From assembly GCA_003152145.1 (NCBI GenBank), contig PLZL01000337.1:4740-13402 (forward strand): a stretch of DNA of 8,663 bases, in the 5' to 3' direction. Position 1 is the first letter of the stretch, and every line of letters begins with the position of its first letter. The translations under genes and the position numbers were made by a program. Below are positions 6,566 through 8,663 of this stretch, one piece after another. Source of the DNA: Limisphaerales bacterium (GTDB lineage: Bacteria; Verrucomicrobiota; Verrucomicrobiae; Limisphaerales; UBA11358). Under the pieces are notes generated by a model. It was not told the origin of the DNA and made no database searches. It saw only the letters and a program-made list of their open reading frames with translations.

Positions 6566-6682
6566 GCCATAATGGAAACTGACGCGATAAAATCCTGCAA
6601 CCAGGACGACGCCACCGGCTTCATCCGGCTCAACGCCCTTCGATTGAAGGTGGCGGCGAAGGTGCAGAGAAAAAAGAAGTAG
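6566..6682 (+). pseudogene. argG: Remnant of the argG 3' end
   Basis: The frame reads A-I-MET-D-A-I-K-S-C then [27 protein letters not shown] and TAG (6680-6682). It aligns without gaps to the last 37 or so residues of the intact argG ([37 protein letters not shown]). 42 bases at 6598-6639 are identical to 3199-3240. Beyond them four successive codons differ only synonymously (CTT CGA TTG AAG here, CTG CGC CTG AAA in argG). Left of the block six residues differ and similarity fades out by about 6566. No P-loop or other catalytic segment remains. An in-frame ATG at 6572 would give a 36-residue peptide, but I see no sign that it is a gene. The remnant ends seven bases before the hydrolase start. 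Confidence 0.88.
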
Positions 6683-6689
6683 CTAGGTA

Positions 6690-8663
6690 ATGTTAAAATT
6701 CGTTTTCCACCTTTCCCTTTGGGCAGCCGTGGTGCTGGCGTTTGCCATTGCGCTGACTGCGCCAGCCCAATCACCAACCAACCAAATCCCGACCGCCACT
6801 GACCGCTCGCATCCAAACTACGATTGGATTCTCCATCGCAACTGCGGCATCCACATGACGATTCGCGATGTTGACTGCAAAGATTTCGACGTCGAGGCGA
6901 TGGCGAAGGAGTTTTCGCGCCTGCACGTGGACTTCTTCACCTTCTTCGCCGCCGGATATGTCACCACCTATCCCACGCGTTTGGAGTTCGAACGCCTTAG
7001 CCCGTGGCTCGGCGGCCGCGATCTGGCGGGCGACATCATCTCGGCCGCTCACCGACACGGCATCAAGGTTGTTCCAGCGATTGACCTTGGAATGCTGCCG
7101 GAGTCCGCCTTCAAGGCGCATCCCGAATGGGCGTCGGTTGACGCCAACGGCAAGCCGGTTTTGCGCACGGATGGCCTTTACGCCAGTTGCATCCTGGCCG
7201 GCTACGTGCAGGAGTATTCGCGGGAGATGATTACCGAATTGCTGACGCGCTATGACGTGGACGGCATGAAGTTCGGTGGCTCAAGTTATGGGTTCACGCG
7301 CGACCCGTGCTATTGCGCCGCGTGCCGCAAAGCTTACTCTGAAGCGTCCGGCAAACAGATTCCGACCACGCGCGATTGGAACGATACTGACTGGCGCGAG
7401 TTCATACGCTGGCGCGCCGCGCAAACCGCCCGCGTAGTGCAACACCTGTGCGACATTGTCCATTCCATCCGACCGGGGATGCCGGTCATGGGCAACTCGA
7501 CGGACTTCGGCGATCCCGGATGGACGGTGAGCAGTTCGCTCGACATCGAACAGCTCACGGAAATCCAGGACGCTGCGCAGGTGGAAGTGCAAAGCCGCGC
7601 GAAGAACGCGCAACCGTCGGCGACGGCGGACTGGCAATACCTGCGCTGGCCGGCGGAAACGACGCGGCACCTGACCAGCGTCAGCGACAAACCCATCTGG
7701 GTGGTCGCGTCGTATTTTTACGCCTGGCCGTGGCGGCGGATCGCCGTGCCGGTCGCCGAGCAAAAGGTTTATCTCGCGCAAATCGCGGCGCATGGCGGAT
7801 CGCCCATGGTCAATCTCTCCGGCGGACCGCCGGCCGTGCATGAAGACAAGCGCGGTTTCCGGGCGATGGAGGAATTATACGGCTTCATTCGCAAACACCG
7901 CGATCTCTACGAAGGCGAAAAGTCCGCCGCGGAAGTGGCGCTCGTGTTTGATCAGGACAGCCTGATGCTCTACGGAAACGACGATGCCGACACGCGCGTC
8001 GTTCAGGAATTTCGCGGCATCGAAGAGTCCCTTGACCGCGCGCATGTTCCCTTCGACATAATTTCAACGCGCACACTGACACCGCAAATTCTCGCTCGTT
8101 ACCGCGCGCTGGTGCTGCCGAACACGGCCTGGCTGGCAGATGGGGCGGAGGACGCATTGGCGAACTACGTCAAACACGGTGGCGGTTTGGTTGCGACTTA
8201 TCAAAGTGGCCAGTTCAATTCGGACGGCAAGCGGCAAGACGATTCAAAACTCGCCGATTTGCTGGGCGTTCGATTCCAAGGCGACCCAAAGCCGGCCATC
8301 GGCGAACAACGCGGCAGCGTTCAGGATTACATGAAAAAAAGCCTCAACCATCCTGTGCTCGCCGATTTGCGTGAAACGGAGTTGCTGCCACTCACCGGAA
8401 TGTTTTGCCCGGTAGCAGCGCAAGCCTCGGCGAAAGTTGTCCTTTCCCGCACCGCACCGTTTCAGGTGTTCCCGGAAGGCTGGTCGTATCCGAAAGAAAA
8501 AGACCCGGACGATCCGATCTTGATCGTGAACCAGAATCCTGGCGCGGGCCGCACCGCTTACTTTGCCACGCACATCGGGCGCTCGTTCTGGCAATCGCGA
8601 TTCCCGGACCTGGCGACGCTCATCTGCGACACCGTCAAATGGGCGGCCAACACCGATCCGCCG
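6690..8663 (+). CDS. Secreted GHL6-like glycosyl hydrolase with beta-galactosidase-trimerisation-like domain (3' partial)
   Basis: The frame runs 658 codons from ATG 6690 to the window edge without a stop. Residues 1-26 are a signal peptide (hydrophobic core LWAAVVLAFAIAL, cleavage site APA before Gln27), so the protein is exported. Residues about 45-400 look like a TIM-barrel hydrolase of the GHL6/alpha-fucosidase-like type: HRNCGIHMTIRDVD, FSRLHVDFFTFF, AAHRHGIKVVPAID, HPEWASVDANGKP, DVDGMKFGG and the cysteine cluster C207-x-C209-x2-C212 (CYCAACRKAY). Residues about 416-530 (VALVFDQDSLMLYG, ARYRALVLPNTAWL, NYVKHGGGLVATY) resemble the glutaminase-like trimerisation domain of GH42 beta-galactosidases. 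Such proteins are thought to act on polysaccharide; substrate unknown. GG stands where I recall DG in related barrels, so the nucleophile is unclear. Ribosome site is weak (AGAAG at 6675-6679), and it lies in the argG remnant. Confidence 0.85.
   Translation, partial: MLKFVFHLSLWAAVVLAFAIALTAPAQSPTNQIPTATDRSHPNYDWILHRNCGIHMTIRDVDCKDFDVEAMAKEFSRLHVDFFTFFAAGYVTTYPTRLEFERLSPWLGGRDLAGDIISAAHRHGIKVVPAIDLGMLPESAFKAHPEWASVDANGKPVLRTDGLYASCILAGYVQEYSREMITELLTRYDVDGMKFGGSSYGFTRDPCYCAACRKAYSEASGKQIPTTRDWNDTDWREFIRWRAAQTARVVQHLCDIVHSIRPGMPVMGNSTDFGDPGWTVSSSLDIEQLTEIQDAAQVEVQSRAKNAQPSATADWQYLRWPAETTRHLTSVSDKPIWVVASYFYAWPWRRIAVPVAEQKVYLAQIAAHGGSPMVNLSGGPPAVHEDKRGFRAMEELYGFIRKHRDLYEGEKSAAEVALVFDQDSLMLYGNDDADTRVVQEFRGIEESLDRAHVPFDIISTRTLTPQILARYRALVLPNTAWLADGAEDALANYVKHGGGLVATYQSGQFNSDGKRQDDSKLADLLGVRFQGDPKPAIGEQRGSVQDYMKKSLNHPVLADLRETELLPLTGMFCPVAAQASAKVVLSRTAPFQVFPEGWSYPKEKDPDDPILIVNQNPGAGRTAYFATHIGRSFWQSRFPDLATLICDTVKWAANTDPP

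Noticed and set aside
6472..6816. Minus-strand open frame of 114 codons upstream of the small anchored protein
   Set aside because: It runs antisense through the argG remnant and the hydrolase signal peptide, and has no domain.
7281..7841. Open frames on both strands inside the hydrolase region
   Set aside because: They are shadows of the continuous 658-codon hydrolase frame, which has a signal peptide and recognisable domains.

Overview
The window reads as chromosomal DNA of a GC-rich bacterium, most likely of the Verrucomicrobiota (Pedosphaera/Limisphaera-like). This is an inference from gene content: a TMTC-like membrane protein with a TPR tail, a secreted hypothetical glycosyl hydrolase, and two DUF4252-like envelope proteins. 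No database search was possible. No rRNA, tRNA, CRISPR array, transposase or integrase was recognised.

Layout. (1) 1-1944, +: C-terminal part of a multi-pass membrane protein with six near-identical 34-residue TPR units; the gene begins upstream of the window. (2) 2048-3280, +: argG, argininosuccinate synthase, apparently intact. (3) 3281-4119: a visibly AT-richer stretch carrying one gene for a HEPN-domain protein (3349-4110). (4) 4120-4554, +: an SRPBCC/AHSA1-like gene that is complete in length but has no canonical start codon, lying directly behind and in frame with the HEPN stop. (5) 6390 down to 4623, -: three genes for envelope-associated proteins (an 86-aa anchored small protein, a secreted DUF4252-like protein, and a membrane-anchored or lipoprotein paralogue of it). 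The first two genes are each preceded by the same TGAAACTTTT...GCCGGG element, probably a shared promoter type. (6) 6566-6682, +: a remnant of the 3' end of argG, 3399 bases downstream of the corresponding part of the real gene. (7) 6690-8663, +: a secreted GHL6-like glycosyl hydrolase with a beta-galactosidase-trimerisation-like domain, running off the right edge without a stop.

How the parts relate. The argG tail occurs twice, flanking about 3.3 kb that holds the HEPN gene, the SRPBCC gene and the envelope operon. The remnant ends seven bases before the hydrolase start. A simple reading is that argG once sat directly next to the hydrolase gene and the intervening genes arrived by insertion or recombination at the argG 3' end. 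The HEPN gene looks like a further, separate arrival within that block. The most interesting material is this argG-tail duplication, the HEPN cassette, the start-less SRPBCC gene behind it, and the twin promoter elements of the DUF4252 cluster.
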